From the NCBI GenBank assembly GCA_035906235.1, contig JAMIFN010000139.1:1-28656 (forward strand): a stretch of DNA of 28,656 bases, read 5' to 3'. This document shows, in pieces, positions 15,483 to 23,106 of this stretch. The position numbers and the translations under genes are program-made. The DNA is from JAMIFN01 sp035906235. GTDB lineage: Bacteria; Pseudomonadota; Gammaproteobacteria; Burkholderiales; Burkholderiaceae_C. The notes beneath the pieces are model-generated. The model worked only from the letters and a program-made list of their open reading frames with translations. It was not told the DNA's origin and ran no database searches. Each line of letters opens with the position of its first letter. The first letter of the stretch is position 1.

Positions 15483-16319
15483 TTAAGTCCCCAAGACCTC
15501 ATCCAAAGCTATGGCGCTGATTTCTTGCAGCAGCTGCACAAACTGGGCGCTGGCGTCTTGCAGCAGCGCTTGGCCTTGGGTGGCGCTGGCGGCAGCCGCA
15601 TTGCCCGCTGCGCCCTGGGCGTTGTAATCCTGCATTTGCCAGCCCAGCTTGGCGCTGCGGCCATCGCCCAAAAGCGGCCATTTTTGCGCCCGCGTTTGCG
15701 AGCTGCTGGCGAAGTGCTGCGCTTGGCTCTTATTCACCAAGTGCGGCGCGATAGCCAGCATCAAAGCCGTTTCGATTTGCCCGGCGTGGATGCCAAAGCG
15801 CTGTTCATCGGCGCTAAACAGCGCCTGCGTAGCGGCAGCCAAGGGCAGGTTAAACCACGAGCTGTGCCACACCGCCATGCCGTGCTGGGCGCGGATTTGC
15901 CGCGCCGCCACATCCATCAGCCCGACATTGCCGCCGTGGCTGTTAAAAATCAGCAGCTTGCGTATGCCTGTGGCGGCTACGCCAGCGGCGATGTCCTGCC
16001 ATAAAGCCAGCGCGGTTTCAGGCCGCAAACTCAACGAGCCTGCAAAGCTTTGATGTTCGGGGCTAAGGCCAATATTTTGCGTGGGCAAAAACCAAATCGG
16101 CGCATCGGCGGGCAGGGCGGCGCGGGCGTTATCGCACAAGGCTTGCACGATGGCGCTATCCACACACAGGGGCAGATGCGGGCCATGCTGCTCGGTCGCG
16201 GCAATGGGCAATACCGCCACCGCCTGCTGCAAACGCCCCGCAGCTTGCAGCTGGGCTAAGTGCTGGGCTAAAGCTGGGCTTTGCCAGTCCTGCCAAAGGT
16301 GTGAAGTGGGCGCTGACAT
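15483..16319 (-). CDS. Creatininase-family amidohydrolase
   Basis: Metal-dependent amidohydrolase fold of the creatininase/ArfB/MftE superfamily; the substrate cannot be told from sequence. Metal-binding motifs are present: LPIAATEQHGPHLPLCVDS (37-55; Glu43, His45, Asp54), FNSHGGN in the middle, and AGQIETALML with a conserved Glu. Length (278 residues) is a little long; the C-terminal third is rich in Ala and Gln. It starts six bases after dsbB and is probably co-transcribed with it. Nothing around it points to creatinine use; some superfamily members act in cofactor or peptide-modification pathways. Confidence 0.88.
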   Translation of the reverse strand: MSAPTSHLWQDWQSPALAQHLAQLQAAGRLQQAVAVLPIAATEQHGPHLPLCVDSAIVQALCDNARAALPADAPIWFLPTQNIGLSPEHQSFAGSLSLRPETALALWQDIAAGVAATGIRKLLIFNSHGGNVGLMDVAARQIRAQHGMAVWHSSWFNLPLAAATQALFSADEQRFGIHAGQIETALMLAIAPHLVNKSQAQHFASSSQTRAQKWPLLGDGRSAKLGWQMQDYNAQGAAGNAAAASATQGQALLQDASAQFVQLLQEISAIALDEVLGT

Positions 16320-16325
16320 GGTGGC

Positions 16326-16841
16326 TTATTTTTGTGCGCAGCGGCGGCACAGCAAAGCGGCCAGCAGGGCGATGATGCTGGCGCTAAACACCAGAAAAGA
16401 CCAGTTGGCGATAGAGCCGCCCAGAAAAGTCCAATCCACCGCCGTGCAATCGCCGTGGCCGGCAAAAATTTTGGGCAACACCTTGGCTATGCCGATGTTG
16501 TTCACCATGCTGAAAGGGTCGCGCCCGCAGCTGAAAAACTCAGGCGGATTCCACTGCAACCAGCTTTGGCGGCCTGCGGTGAATGCGCCAAAAACGGCAA
16601 TCAGCACACTCAGCCAAGCGGCGGCCTTGTGTAAACAAGCTTTGGGCGTGGCAGCAGCAGCCAGCATCAATGCGGCCATGGCGGCGTAGCAATAGCGCTG
16701 CACGATGCACATGGGGCAAGGGGTCAGGCCACGGAACTCTTGCAAGTAATAGCCAAAACCCAGCATCAGCACCAACAACAACCCCAGCCCCAGCAACACG
16801 CGGCGTAGGGTGAAACAGGAAAAACGCGTACAAGCAGTCAT
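16326..16841 (-). CDS. dsbB: DsbB disulfide bond formation protein
   Basis: Inner-membrane quinone reductase that reoxidises periplasmic DsbA. The 171-residue protein has four hydrophobic segments. The first periplasmic loop carries CPMC (Cys42/Cys45), and the second carries the redox pair Cys105 (FFSCGRDPF) and Cys132 (GHGDCTAVDW), the standard DsbB arrangement. First gene of the minus-strand group dsbB, creatininase-family, avtA, pncC. It is divergent from yggX across an 81-bp gap. Confidence 0.95.
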   Translation of the reverse strand: MTACTRFSCFTLRRVLLGLGLLLVLMLGFGYYLQEFRGLTPCPMCIVQRYCYAAMAALMLAAAATPKACLHKAAAWLSVLIAVFGAFTAGRQSWLQWNPPEFFSCGRDPFSMVNNIGIAKVLPKIFAGHGDCTAVDWTFLGGSIANWSFLVFSASIIALLAALLCRRCAQK

Positions 16842-16922
16842 AAAAACAATGGGGCTAAGCCCAAACGGTGATAATTGGGCGCTTATCGTAGCGCATCGCG
16901 GCAGAAGAAAGGGTTTTTAAAC

Positions 16923-17195
16923 ATGACACGCATGGTTCACTGCATCAAATTGGGCAAAGAGGCCGAAGGCCTGGGTTTTCAGGTTTACCCCGGCGAGCTG
17001 GGCAAAAAGATTTTTGACAATGTCAGCAAAGAGGCTTGGGCCGACTGGGTCAAGCTGCAAACCATGTTGGTGAATGAAAACCGCCTCAACCTGGCCGATG
17101 CGCGCGCCCGCGATTACTTAAAACGCCAAATGGAAAGCCATTTCTTTGGCGGCGGCGCCGAACAAGCTGCGGGTTATGTGCCACCTAGCCAGTAG
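16923..17195 (+). CDS. yggX: YggX, Fe(II)-trafficking / oxidative protection protein
   Basis: Small cytoplasmic protein that protects Fe-S clusters and labile iron from oxidation. The start at 16923 gives 90 residues beginning MTRMVHCIKLGKEAEGLG, with the conserved Cys7, then YPGELGKKIFDNVSKEAW and LVNENRLNLADARAR. GAAAGGG lies upstream; a start 16 codons earlier would add a non-conserved leader. It is monocistronic and ends in a clear hairpin terminator. Confidence 0.96.
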   Translation: MTRMVHCIKLGKEAEGLGFQVYPGELGKKIFDNVSKEAWADWVKLQTMLVNENRLNLADARARDYLKRQMESHFFGGGAEQAAGYVPPSQ

Positions 17196-17218
17196 GCTCA
17201 ATCTGTCAATTCCTACGG

Positions 17219-17242
17219 AAAAACGCGCCTAGACGCGTTTTT
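17219..17242. terminator. Bidirectional rho-independent terminator
   Basis: Stem AAAAACGCG (17219-17227), loop CCTAGA, CGCGTTTTT (17234-17242). It lies between convergent yggX and the M23 peptidase gene and can serve both. Confidence 0.8.
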
Positions 17243-17282
17243 GTCTATCTAACAAACCTCAAAAAGGTTAAGGCGCGTTGCC

Positions 17283-18770
17283 TTAGGAGTTGCTGGCGAT
17301 TTGCACTGCGCGGGCATTGCTCAGCTGCGCGCGCATGGCTTCTGCCATCTGCGCAAAGTCGCGTCGGGCTTTGGCGCTCAAAGGGGCGGTGCCGCTTTCG
17401 CGCGCCATCAAATCAGGCGTTTGGTATTCGCCATTGATGCGGAATTCAAAATGCAGATGCGGGCCCGTGCTCCACCCTGTGGAGCCAACATTGCCCACCA
17501 ATTCGCCTTGGTTGATTTTTTGCCCCTGACGCACGGCGATATGGCTCATGTGTGCATAAAAAGTGGAGCGCCCATTGCCATGCAGCACCTCGACGGCATT
17601 GCCATAACCGTTTTGCCAGCCTGCAAATTTGACGGTGCCATCAGCCACACCCATGACAGGAGTACCCATGGGCGCGCCGTAATCCACACCCTTATGCTGG
17701 CGTTGCCCACCCCAAACAGGGTGCTCGCGCATTCCAAAGCCTGAGGTGATGCGGGTGAATTTGAGAGGAGCAGCCATGTAGGCTTTGTGCAGGCTTTCGC
17801 CATCTAAGTTGTAATAGCCACCCTTGCCATCGCCGGATTGAAACCAAGCAGCGGTGTAGGTGGTTTTGCGATTGACGAATTCGGCGGCCAAAACGCGACC
17901 AACCCCCATCTCTTCGCCATCAGCTTGCATTTCTTCATACACGATTTTGAAGCTGTCACCGCGCGCCAAATTGCGTTGGAAGTCGATTTGGGAGGAGAAA
18001 ATGTCAATTAATTGATCGCCTACTGCGGTAGGTATGTCATTGGCATCCATGGCAGCATAGACCGAGCCGCGCAGGGTGGCATAAGCTAGGCGCGGTGTGG
18101 CCTGCAGATAGCCGGTTTCTTCGTTGCTGCGCAATTGCCCAGCAGCGTCGCGCTTGACCGATAGGCGGGTAAAGCGCAGGCCATCGCCTTGCGGGTAGCG
18201 CAGCATCAGGCTTTGTAGCTCGCCCTGGGTATTGGTTTGTACTTGGACGCTGCGACCGGTATAGCCAGAAAGCTTTTGCGCGACTGCATCTTGGTTGATA
18301 AAACGCATAGCTTGGGCGTCTTGTACCCCTAGGCGTTTAAGTAGGCTGGCGTTGCTGTCGGTTTTTCGGACGATTTCACCACGATAAAGGGCAAAGTCGG
18401 CGTACTGCGCATCTGTGGCTGGGGCCAAATGGGCGACGGGCTCGATGATTTGGCTAATGGACGCCAGTTGGTCATCACGGCCGGTATTGGCCTGCGATAT
18501 TGCGTAAGCGCCACCTGCACCAGCGGCCAACAACAAGGCGGCTAAGCTCGCGGCGGCGCGAGCGTGGCGATGACCAAAGGCGATGAGATGAAGCGTATGT
18601 GCAAAACGCGCACCGAAAGGGGATTGAAACAGCACGGAGTACCTATTTTCAATGGGCCAATTCAACACCAAACGCGGCGTGAACCAAGCATAAACAAAGT
18701 GCACAAGCGCATTCAATGCGCAGGGCAGACGAGGGGGCAAGCTATGCAAAATCCGTATGGGCGTTACCAT
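17283..18770 (-). CDS. M23 (LytM/NlpD-like) murein metallopeptidase, membrane-anchored
   Basis: Predicted cell-wall endopeptidase or amidase activator. A hydrophobic segment, ASLAALLLAAGAGGAYAIS, anchors the protein after a basic N-terminus. The middle region resembles the OapA/M23-associated N-terminal domains, and the C-terminal lysostaphin-like domain carries the zinc ligands in HKGVDYGAP and GPHLHFEF, plus FYAHMSHI. The domain looks catalytically complete. The start is uncertain: 18770 is the only ATG before the membrane segment, but it lacks well-spaced Shine-Dalgarno sequence and the frame stays open to 18827. Divergent from tyrS. Confidence 0.92.
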   Translation of the reverse strand: MVTPIRILHSLPPRLPCALNALVHFVYAWFTPRLVLNWPIENRYSVLFQSPFGARFAHTLHLIAFGHRHARAAASLAALLLAAGAGGAYAISQANTGRDDQLASISQIIEPVAHLAPATDAQYADFALYRGEIVRKTDSNASLLKRLGVQDAQAMRFINQDAVAQKLSGYTGRSVQVQTNTQGELQSLMLRYPQGDGLRFTRLSVKRDAAGQLRSNEETGYLQATPRLAYATLRGSVYAAMDANDIPTAVGDQLIDIFSSQIDFQRNLARGDSFKIVYEEMQADGEEMGVGRVLAAEFVNRKTTYTAAWFQSGDGKGGYYNLDGESLHKAYMAAPLKFTRITSGFGMREHPVWGGQRQHKGVDYGAPMGTPVMGVADGTVKFAGWQNGYGNAVEVLHGNGRSTFYAHMSHIAVRQGQKINQGELVGNVGSTGWSTGPHLHFEFRINGEYQTPDLMARESGTAPLSAKARRDFAQMAEAMRAQLSNARAVQIASNS

Positions 18771-18827
18771 ACCTATCAGCTCGCGCGCCGTAGAGGGGTG
18801 TGTGGGAGGGCTCAGTAGGCTTAGCAC

Positions 18828-19031
18828 AACAACCCTAGGGCTACAATGGCCGCTATATTGGACTGGCGTGGGTAAAAAAACCAGAGCGCGGCCAAAACAG
18901 CGAAGGGCGATTATGGCAGTGCCTTTTTTATTTGCCTAGAGGGTTTCCCCGCGCTTTTTGTAAACTTCTTGCCAAAAACCTAGTGTTTACCCTAGGTTTG
19001 CTGTACACCCCCAGCTTTCCACCATTTCCTC
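18828..19031. promoter_or_regulatory. Divergent M23/tyrS intergenic region with inverted repeat
   Basis: A 204-bp gap that must hold both promoters. The clearest element is a perfect inverted repeat 33 bp before tyrS: AAACCTAG (18976-18983), spacer TGTTTACC, CTAGGTTT (18992-18999). It could be an operator or a leader hairpin for tyrS. I cannot assign -35/-10 boxes with confidence, and no ribosome-binding site is evident before tyrS. Confidence 0.4.
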
Positions 19032-20255
19032 ATGAATGCTCCCGCCCCCTTAAATCCTGCTGTTGAACGCGCTTTGGCTATTACCCGCCGTGGCTGCGAA
19101 GAGTTATTGCCCGAGGCGGAGTGGGCAAAAAAGCTGCAAAAGAGCGAGGCCAGCGCTCAGCCCCTGCGCATCAAACTGGGGCTAGACCCGACGGCGCCTG
19201 ATATACACCTAGGGCATACCGTGGTGCTGAACAAAATGCGCCAGTTGCAAGACTTGGGGCACGAGGTGATTTTCCTCATCGGCGATTTCACCAGTTTGAT
19301 TGGCGACCCATCAGGGCGCAACAGCACGCGCCCGCCGCTCACGCCTGAGCAAATTCAAGCCAATGCCGAGACTTATAAAGCGCAAGCCTTTAAGGTGCTA
19401 GACCCCGCTAAAACCGAGCTGCGTTACAACAGCGAATGGTGCAATCAGCTGGGCGCGGCGGGCATGATTCAATTAGCCAGCCGCTACACCGTGGCGCGCA
19501 TGTTGGAACGCGACGATTTCACCAAACGCTATGCCGCAGGGCAATCCATCAGCGTGCATGAGTTTTTGTATCCGCTGATGCAGGGCTATGACTCGGTGGC
19601 GCTGAAGGCGGATTTAGAGCTGGGCGGCACCGACCAAAAGTTTAATTTGCTGATGGGTAGGCATTTGCAGCAAGAGTACGGGCAAGAGCCGCAGTGCATA
19701 CTCACTATGCCGCTGCTGGTGGGGCTGGATGGTGTGGACAAAATGTCCAAATCCAAAAACAACTATGTCGGCATCACCGAAGACGCCAACACCATGTACG
19801 CCAAAATCTTGTCGATTTCGGACGAGCTGATGTGGAACTGGTACACCCTGCTGTCTTTCCAAAGCGAAGCGGATATTGCGGCGCTGAAAGCCGAGGTCGC
19901 AGGCGGGCGCAACCCCAAAGACGCCAAGGTGCTGCTGGCCAAAGAAATCACCACGCGCTTTCATTCAGCCGCCGCTGCCGATGCAGCCGAGCAAGACTTC
20001 ATCAACCGCAGCCGTGGCGGCATTCCCGATGACATTGCCGAGGTGCAACTCGCAGGTGCGCCCTTAGGCATAGGCGTGCTGCTGAAAATGGCGGGCTTGG
20101 CGGCATCTACGGGCGAGGCCAACCGCCACATCGACGGCAATGCCGTCAAGATAGACGGCAGCCCCGTGAGCGATAAAGGCCTGAAATTAGACGCGGGCAG
20201 CTATGTGCTGCAAGTGGGTAAGCGCAAATTTGCACGGGTGCATTTAAGCGCCTGA
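19032..20255 (+). CDS. tyrS: Tyrosyl-tRNA synthetase
   Basis: Class I aminoacyl-tRNA synthetase charging tRNA-Tyr. Catalytic signatures are HLGH (59-62) within LDPTAPDIHLGHTVV and KMSKS (near 237-241). The final ~60 residues form an S4 RNA-binding domain (HIDGNAVKIDGSPVSDKG). The 407-residue length and HLGH form fit the TyrZ-like subclass of TyrRS found in many proteobacteria rather than the E. coli K-12 enzyme. Downstream is a 411-bp stretch with a dispersed repeat and a gene remnant. Confidence 0.97.
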   Translation: MNAPAPLNPAVERALAITRRGCEELLPEAEWAKKLQKSEASAQPLRIKLGLDPTAPDIHLGHTVVLNKMRQLQDLGHEVIFLIGDFTSLIGDPSGRNSTRPPLTPEQIQANAETYKAQAFKVLDPAKTELRYNSEWCNQLGAAGMIQLASRYTVARMLERDDFTKRYAAGQSISVHEFLYPLMQGYDSVALKADLELGGTDQKFNLLMGRHLQQEYGQEPQCILTMPLLVGLDGVDKMSKSKNNYVGITEDANTMYAKILSISDELMWNWYTLLSFQSEADIAALKAEVAGGRNPKDAKVLLAKEITTRFHSAAAADAAEQDFINRSRGGIPDDIAEVQLAGAPLGIGVLLKMAGLAASTGEANRHIDGNAVKIDGSPVSDKGLKLDAGSYVLQVGKRKFARVHLSA

Positions 20256-20314
20256 TGATGGTGGAATTGGCGGCCTGATGACGGCCTAATTGGTGGCACA
20301 ACACCCCACCAAAA

Positions 20315-20373
20315 CACTATTAAAAAGTGAGCTATCAGGGCAGCATTTGCGGCCTAAAACGCCGAAAACACCC
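20315..20373 (-). repeat. Dispersed repeat, minus orientation
   Basis: On the minus strand: GGGTGTTTTCGGCG, TTTTAGGCCG, then a diverged core with CTGCC, a TAGCT step, and TTTTTAATAG. It lies 60 bp after tyrS, at the left edge of a zone with no intact gene. Confidence 0.72.
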
Positions 20374-20437
20374 CCAAAAAACCTCGTAACCCCCCTGCAT
20401 TACTCGGCAAATCAGGGGTGTTTGAGCAACGCTCCAC

Positions 20438-20557
20438 TTGCGCCGCAAACGGCCATCGCAAGCTTTGGTCTTGCTGCGTATGGGGCTGGCGGGATGGGCT
20501 TTTGTGACCTTGCTCTACATCGCCCGCCCTGCACAGTTTGCGGCTGTCGGCTTATAA
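20438..20557 (+). pseudogene. Possible remnant or tiny membrane-peptide gene upstream of a terminator
   Basis: Frame open from 20426 (stop just upstream at 20423) to TAA at 20555-20557. It encodes a basic start (LRRKRPSQ) followed by a hydrophobic stretch resembling a membrane helix (GLAGWAFVTLLYIARPA). A strong terminator lies 25 bp after the stop, as expected at the end of a real gene. Only TTG (20438) or an internal ATG (20480) could start it, and a dispersed repeat lies just upstream. The best reading is the 3' end of a gene whose front was deleted; an intact small protein is the alternative. I do not recognise the family. Together with the repeat this is all I see in the 411-bp tyrS-SDR gap. 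Confidence 0.3.
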
Positions 20558-20582
20558 GCGAGGGCAGCTCCTTGCCGACTAC

Positions 20583-20606
20583 ATGCCCCAAACGGGGCAT
20601 TTTTTT
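20583..20606 (+). terminator. Rho-independent terminator
   Basis: Perfect stem ATGCCCC (20583-20589), loop AAAC, GGGGCAT (20594-20600), followed by a T run to 20606. No intact plus-strand gene immediately precedes it. Confidence 0.88.
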
Positions 20607-20666
20607 CGCCTGCCTGCATGGTATTCTTTCGCGGTTTTGAAGCTCTCTCGTTGTAAAGGATAAAAA

Positions 20667-21551
20667 ATGGGTATTTGTAGCGGACGCACCGTCATCATCA
20701 CCGGCGCTGGCGGCGGTTTGGGCGCCGCCCATGCGCGCGAATTTGCGCGTGCTGGCGCCAATGTGGTGGTCAATGACATCAACCAAGCGGCAGCGCAAAA
20801 AGTGGTGGATGAGATCATCGCCGCTGGAGGCAAAGCCATCGTCAACACCAGCGACATCACCAATTACGCTGACAGCGAAAACGCCGTCAAGCAAGCCATC
20901 GAAGCTTTTGGCGATTTGCACATCGTGCTCAACAACGCCGGCATCAACCGCGACCGCATGTTCGCCAGCCTGACCGAGGCCGACTGGGACGCCATCATGG
21001 CTGTGCATTTAAAAGGCCATTTCTGCATCAGCAGCCATGCCGTGCACTACTGGCGCGACCAAAGCAAGGCGGGCAAAAAGGTGGATGCGCGCATCATCAA
21101 CACCACCAGCGGCGCGGGTCTGCAAGGCTCTATCGGCCAAAGCAACTACGCCGCCGCCAAAGCGGGCATTTGCGCCCTGACTTTGAACCAGGCTGCTGAA
21201 TTGGGGCGCTATGGCATCACCGCCAATGCCATCGCACCAGCCGCGCGCACAGGCATGACCACTGCCGTGGAAAGCATGGCCACGCGCATGGCCAAGCCCA
21301 CAGACGGCAGCTTTGACTACTGGGCACCTGAGAATGTCTCCAGCCTACTGGTCTGGCTGGCGAGCGAGCAATCTGCCCATGTCAGCGGCAAAGTGTTTGA
21401 GTCTGAAGGCGGCAAAATCTCTATCGCCGACGGCTGGCGCGCAACTGCGCCTGCAGACAAAGGCGCGAAGTGGGAACCCGAAGAATTGACCCCAGTGATC
21501 AATAAATTGATTGCCGATGCCATTCCTGCACAAAAGGTTTACGGCACCTAG
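20667..21551 (+). CDS. SDR-family NAD(P)-dependent oxidoreductase
   Basis: Short-chain dehydrogenase with a Rossmann fold. Visible motifs: cofactor loop TGAGGGLG (12-19), NNAG (89-92), and catalytic Ser148, Tyr161 and Lys165 in SNYAAAK. At 294 residues it is about 40 longer than a minimal SDR. Its general look recalls the 3-hydroxyacyl-CoA dehydrogenase domain of peroxisomal-type multifunctional enzymes, so a role in acyl-CoA metabolism is a reasonable guess but unproven. AAAGGA lies six bases before the ATG. It is preceded by a terminator and followed by tRNA-Asn, whose promoter overlaps the gene end. Confidence 0.93.
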   Translation: MGICSGRTVIITGAGGGLGAAHAREFARAGANVVVNDINQAAAQKVVDEIIAAGGKAIVNTSDITNYADSENAVKQAIEAFGDLHIVLNNAGINRDRMFASLTEADWDAIMAVHLKGHFCISSHAVHYWRDQSKAGKKVDARIINTTSGAGLQGSIGQSNYAAAKAGICALTLNQAAELGRYGITANAIAPAARTGMTTAVESMATRMAKPTDGSFDYWAPENVSSLLVWLASEQSAHVSGKVFESEGGKISIADGWRATAPADKGAKWEPEELTPVINKLIADAIPAQKVYGT

Positions 21552-21567
21552 TTTTTTGGGCTATAAT
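21539..21567 (+). promoter_or_regulatory. tRNA-Asn promoter
   Basis: TTACGG (21539-21544), a 17-bp spacer and perfect TATAAT (21562-21567), placing the start a few bases before the tRNA. The -35 overlaps the last codons of the SDR gene. Confidence 0.65.
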
Positions 21568-21578
21568 CTGCGGCTTAT

Positions 21579-21654
21579 TCCTCAATAGCTCAGTTGGTAG
21601 AGCGCCGGACTGTTAATCCGTAGGTCCCTGGTTCGAGCCCAGGTTGAGGAGCCA
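21579..21654 (+). tRNA. tRNA-Asn (anticodon GTT)
   Basis: A 76-nt cloverleaf including an encoded CCA. The acceptor TCCTCAA pairs with TTGAGGA, the D arm is AGCTCAGTTGGTAGAGC, the anticodon loop CTGTTAA contains GTT, and the T arm has GGTTCGAGCC. Confidence 0.97.
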
Positions 21655-21661
21655 AACATAA

Positions 21662-21696
21662 AACCCGCTTTAGGCCTAGCCCGAAGCGGGTTTTTT
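21662..21696 (+). terminator. Terminator after tRNA-Asn
   Basis: Stem AACCCGCTT (21662-21670) with AAGCGGGTT (21684-21692), followed by T residues to 21696. Confidence 0.85.
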
Positions 21697-21790
21697 CATG
21701 GTTTCGTGGCCCTGCGCACCCTGAGGGTGGCACGCGTAAAAGCTTGGTCTATGCGCAGGCTTGGTGGGCGTAGCGCTTTCGTAGCCAGGG

Positions 21791-22216
21791 CTATTTTTTC
21801 AGGCTATCGCGAATTTCGCGCAGCAAGGCGATGTCTTCAGGCGTTTCGGCTGTGGGCGCTTGCGCTTCTTGGCGAAAGCGGTTCATGATTTTCACCATTT
21901 GAAAAATGATGAAGGCCAAGATGACGAAGTTCAGCACGATGGTGAGGAAATTGCCCCAGCCCAGCAAATTGGCGCCAGCCGCTTGCAGCGAAGCATAGGT
22001 TTCTGCGCCTGCAACGGGCTTGGTTGGTGGGGTCAGCACCAAGAATTTTTGGGTGAAATCCAGGCCGCCCGTCACCTTGCCAATGATAGGCATGATGATG
22101 TCTTTGACTAGGGAGTCAACGATCTTACCAAAGGCGCCACCAATGATCACACCCACAGCCAAATCCATGACATTGCCCTTGAGGGCGAATTCACGAAACT
22201 CTTGCATCATGCTCAT
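21791..22216 (-). CDS. mscL: Large-conductance mechanosensitive channel MscL
   Basis: Homopentameric inner-membrane channel that opens under osmotic downshock. The 141 residues include TM1 with the gating stretch GNVMDLAVGVIIGGAFGKIV, a periplasmic loop, TM2 (FLTIVLNFVILAFIIFQMVK) and a charged cytoplasmic helix. The start at 22216 has AAGGAG at ideal spacing. The upstream leader holds two small hairpins (GGTT/AACC at 22241-22252; CCATAC/GTATGG at 22251-22269). Confidence 0.96.
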   Translation of the reverse strand: MSMMQEFREFALKGNVMDLAVGVIIGGAFGKIVDSLVKDIIMPIIGKVTGGLDFTQKFLVLTPPTKPVAGAETYASLQAAGANLLGWGNFLTIVLNFVILAFIIFQMVKIMNRFRQEAQAPTAETPEDIALLREIRDSLKK

Positions 22217-22472
22217 GTCTTCTCCTTAGTCGATAAGAACGGTTTGAAAACCATACCCAGCGAGTATGGCAGCAAATAGACCCCGTTTTACTGGCGCAGA
22301 TGGCGCAGATGGCGCATCGAGTTTGGGTGGCCTAGCCACCATTTACGGCGTGTTTTCTCAGGTTTTACATACTGCCATGACAAACAGCTGGGGCTTTTGC
22401 TTGAAATGCCATAGGTGAAAATCGTACAATCGGGAGCTTTTTTCCGTTTTTCCATACTAACCAAGGGCTACC
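22217..22472. promoter_or_regulatory. Divergent mscL/petA intergenic region
   Basis: The 256-bp gap contains the two mscL leader hairpins, a short 9-bp tandem (TGGCGCAGA twice plus a partial unit, 22292-22316), a hairpin GGTGGC/GCCACC (22326-22340), a badly diverged possible repeat copy around 22350-22380 (GTGTTTTCTCAGGTTTTAC), and the petA promoter at 22401-22430. Confidence 0.5.
22401..22430 (+). promoter_or_regulatory. petABC promoter
   Basis: TTGAAA (22401-22406), an 18-bp spacer and TACAAT (22425-22430), 42 bp upstream of the petA ATG. AAGGG precedes the start codon. Confidence 0.65.
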
Positions 22473-23072
22473 ATGAGTCAAGACAAGACGCAGGCAGAGA
22501 TTGATGCCAGCAAAAGAACATGGATGATTACCAGCGCCTGCGCGGGCGCCGTAGGCGCAGGTTTTGCCGCAGTGCCGTTTGTGTCGTCTTTCACCCCATC
22601 TGAAAAAGCCAAAGCCGCAGGTGCTGCGGTTGAGGTCGATATCTCTGATATCCAACCCGGCGACATGAAGCGCGCCGAGTGGCGCGGCAAGCCCATTTGG
22701 ATTTTGCGCCGCACACCCGAGCAATTGGCCAGCCTGAAAACCGACGAGCCCCAGCTGGCGGATGCGGAGTCCATTCGCACCAATGTGCCCACGCCAGAGT
22801 ACGCCAAAAACCAATGGCGCTCGATCAAGCCCGAGTTTTTTGTCTGCATCGGCATTTGCACGCATTTGGGTTGTTCGCCCAGCGACAAATTCACGCCAGG
22901 TGCGCAGCCTTCGCTGCCAACAGACTGGCCGGGCGGCTTCCTCTGCCCCTGCCACGGCTCGACTTTCGACTTGGCTGGCCGCGTTTTCAAAAACAAACCC
23001 GCGCCCGACAACCTGGAAGTGCCCCCGCACAAATACCTCAGCGACACCAAAATCTTGGTGGGCGAAGCCTAA
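22473..23072 (+). CDS. petA: Ubiquinol-cytochrome c reductase, Rieske iron-sulfur subunit
   Basis: Carries the high-potential [2Fe-2S] cluster of the bc1 complex; anchored in the inner membrane with its head in the periplasm. The cluster-binding boxes are CTHLGC (129-134) and CPCHGS (158-163), the latter followed by TFD. The N-terminal anchor (about residues 17-38) is preceded by SKRTWM, a Lys-Arg pair where most bacterial Rieske proteins have a Tat twin arginine; a Lys-Arg pair is tolerated in some Tat substrates. The 199-residue length is normal. First gene of petA-petB-petC. Confidence 0.97.
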   Translation: MSQDKTQAEIDASKRTWMITSACAGAVGAGFAAVPFVSSFTPSEKAKAAGAAVEVDISDIQPGDMKRAEWRGKPIWILRRTPEQLASLKTDEPQLADAESIRTNVPTPEYAKNQWRSIKPEFFVCIGICTHLGCSPSDKFTPGAQPSLPTDWPGGFLCPCHGSTFDLAGRVFKNKPAPDNLEVPPHKYLSDTKILVGEA

Positions 23073-23106
23073 CAGCTGACAGGATTACGATTTAAGGACA
23101 CCTACC

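Noticed and set aside
15474..16004. Plus-strand open frame of 176 codons opposite the creatininase-family gene
   Set aside because: Antisense shadow with biased Ala/Arg/Gln composition; the minus strand carries the metal-binding motifs.
20290..20640. Plus-strand open frame of 116 codons between tyrS and the SDR gene
   Set aside because: It runs through the dispersed repeat and the terminator hairpin and has no ribosome-binding site; the better candidate is the different frame ending at 20557.
20412..21008. Minus-strand open frame of 198 codons crossing the start of the SDR gene
   Set aside because: It overlaps the SDR cofactor-binding region antisense and spans the terminator and promoter area; no motif is visible.
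22292..22316. Tandem 9-bp unit TGGCGCAGA upstream of petA
   Set aside because: Fewer than three units; too short to call a CRISPR or a variable-number locus.
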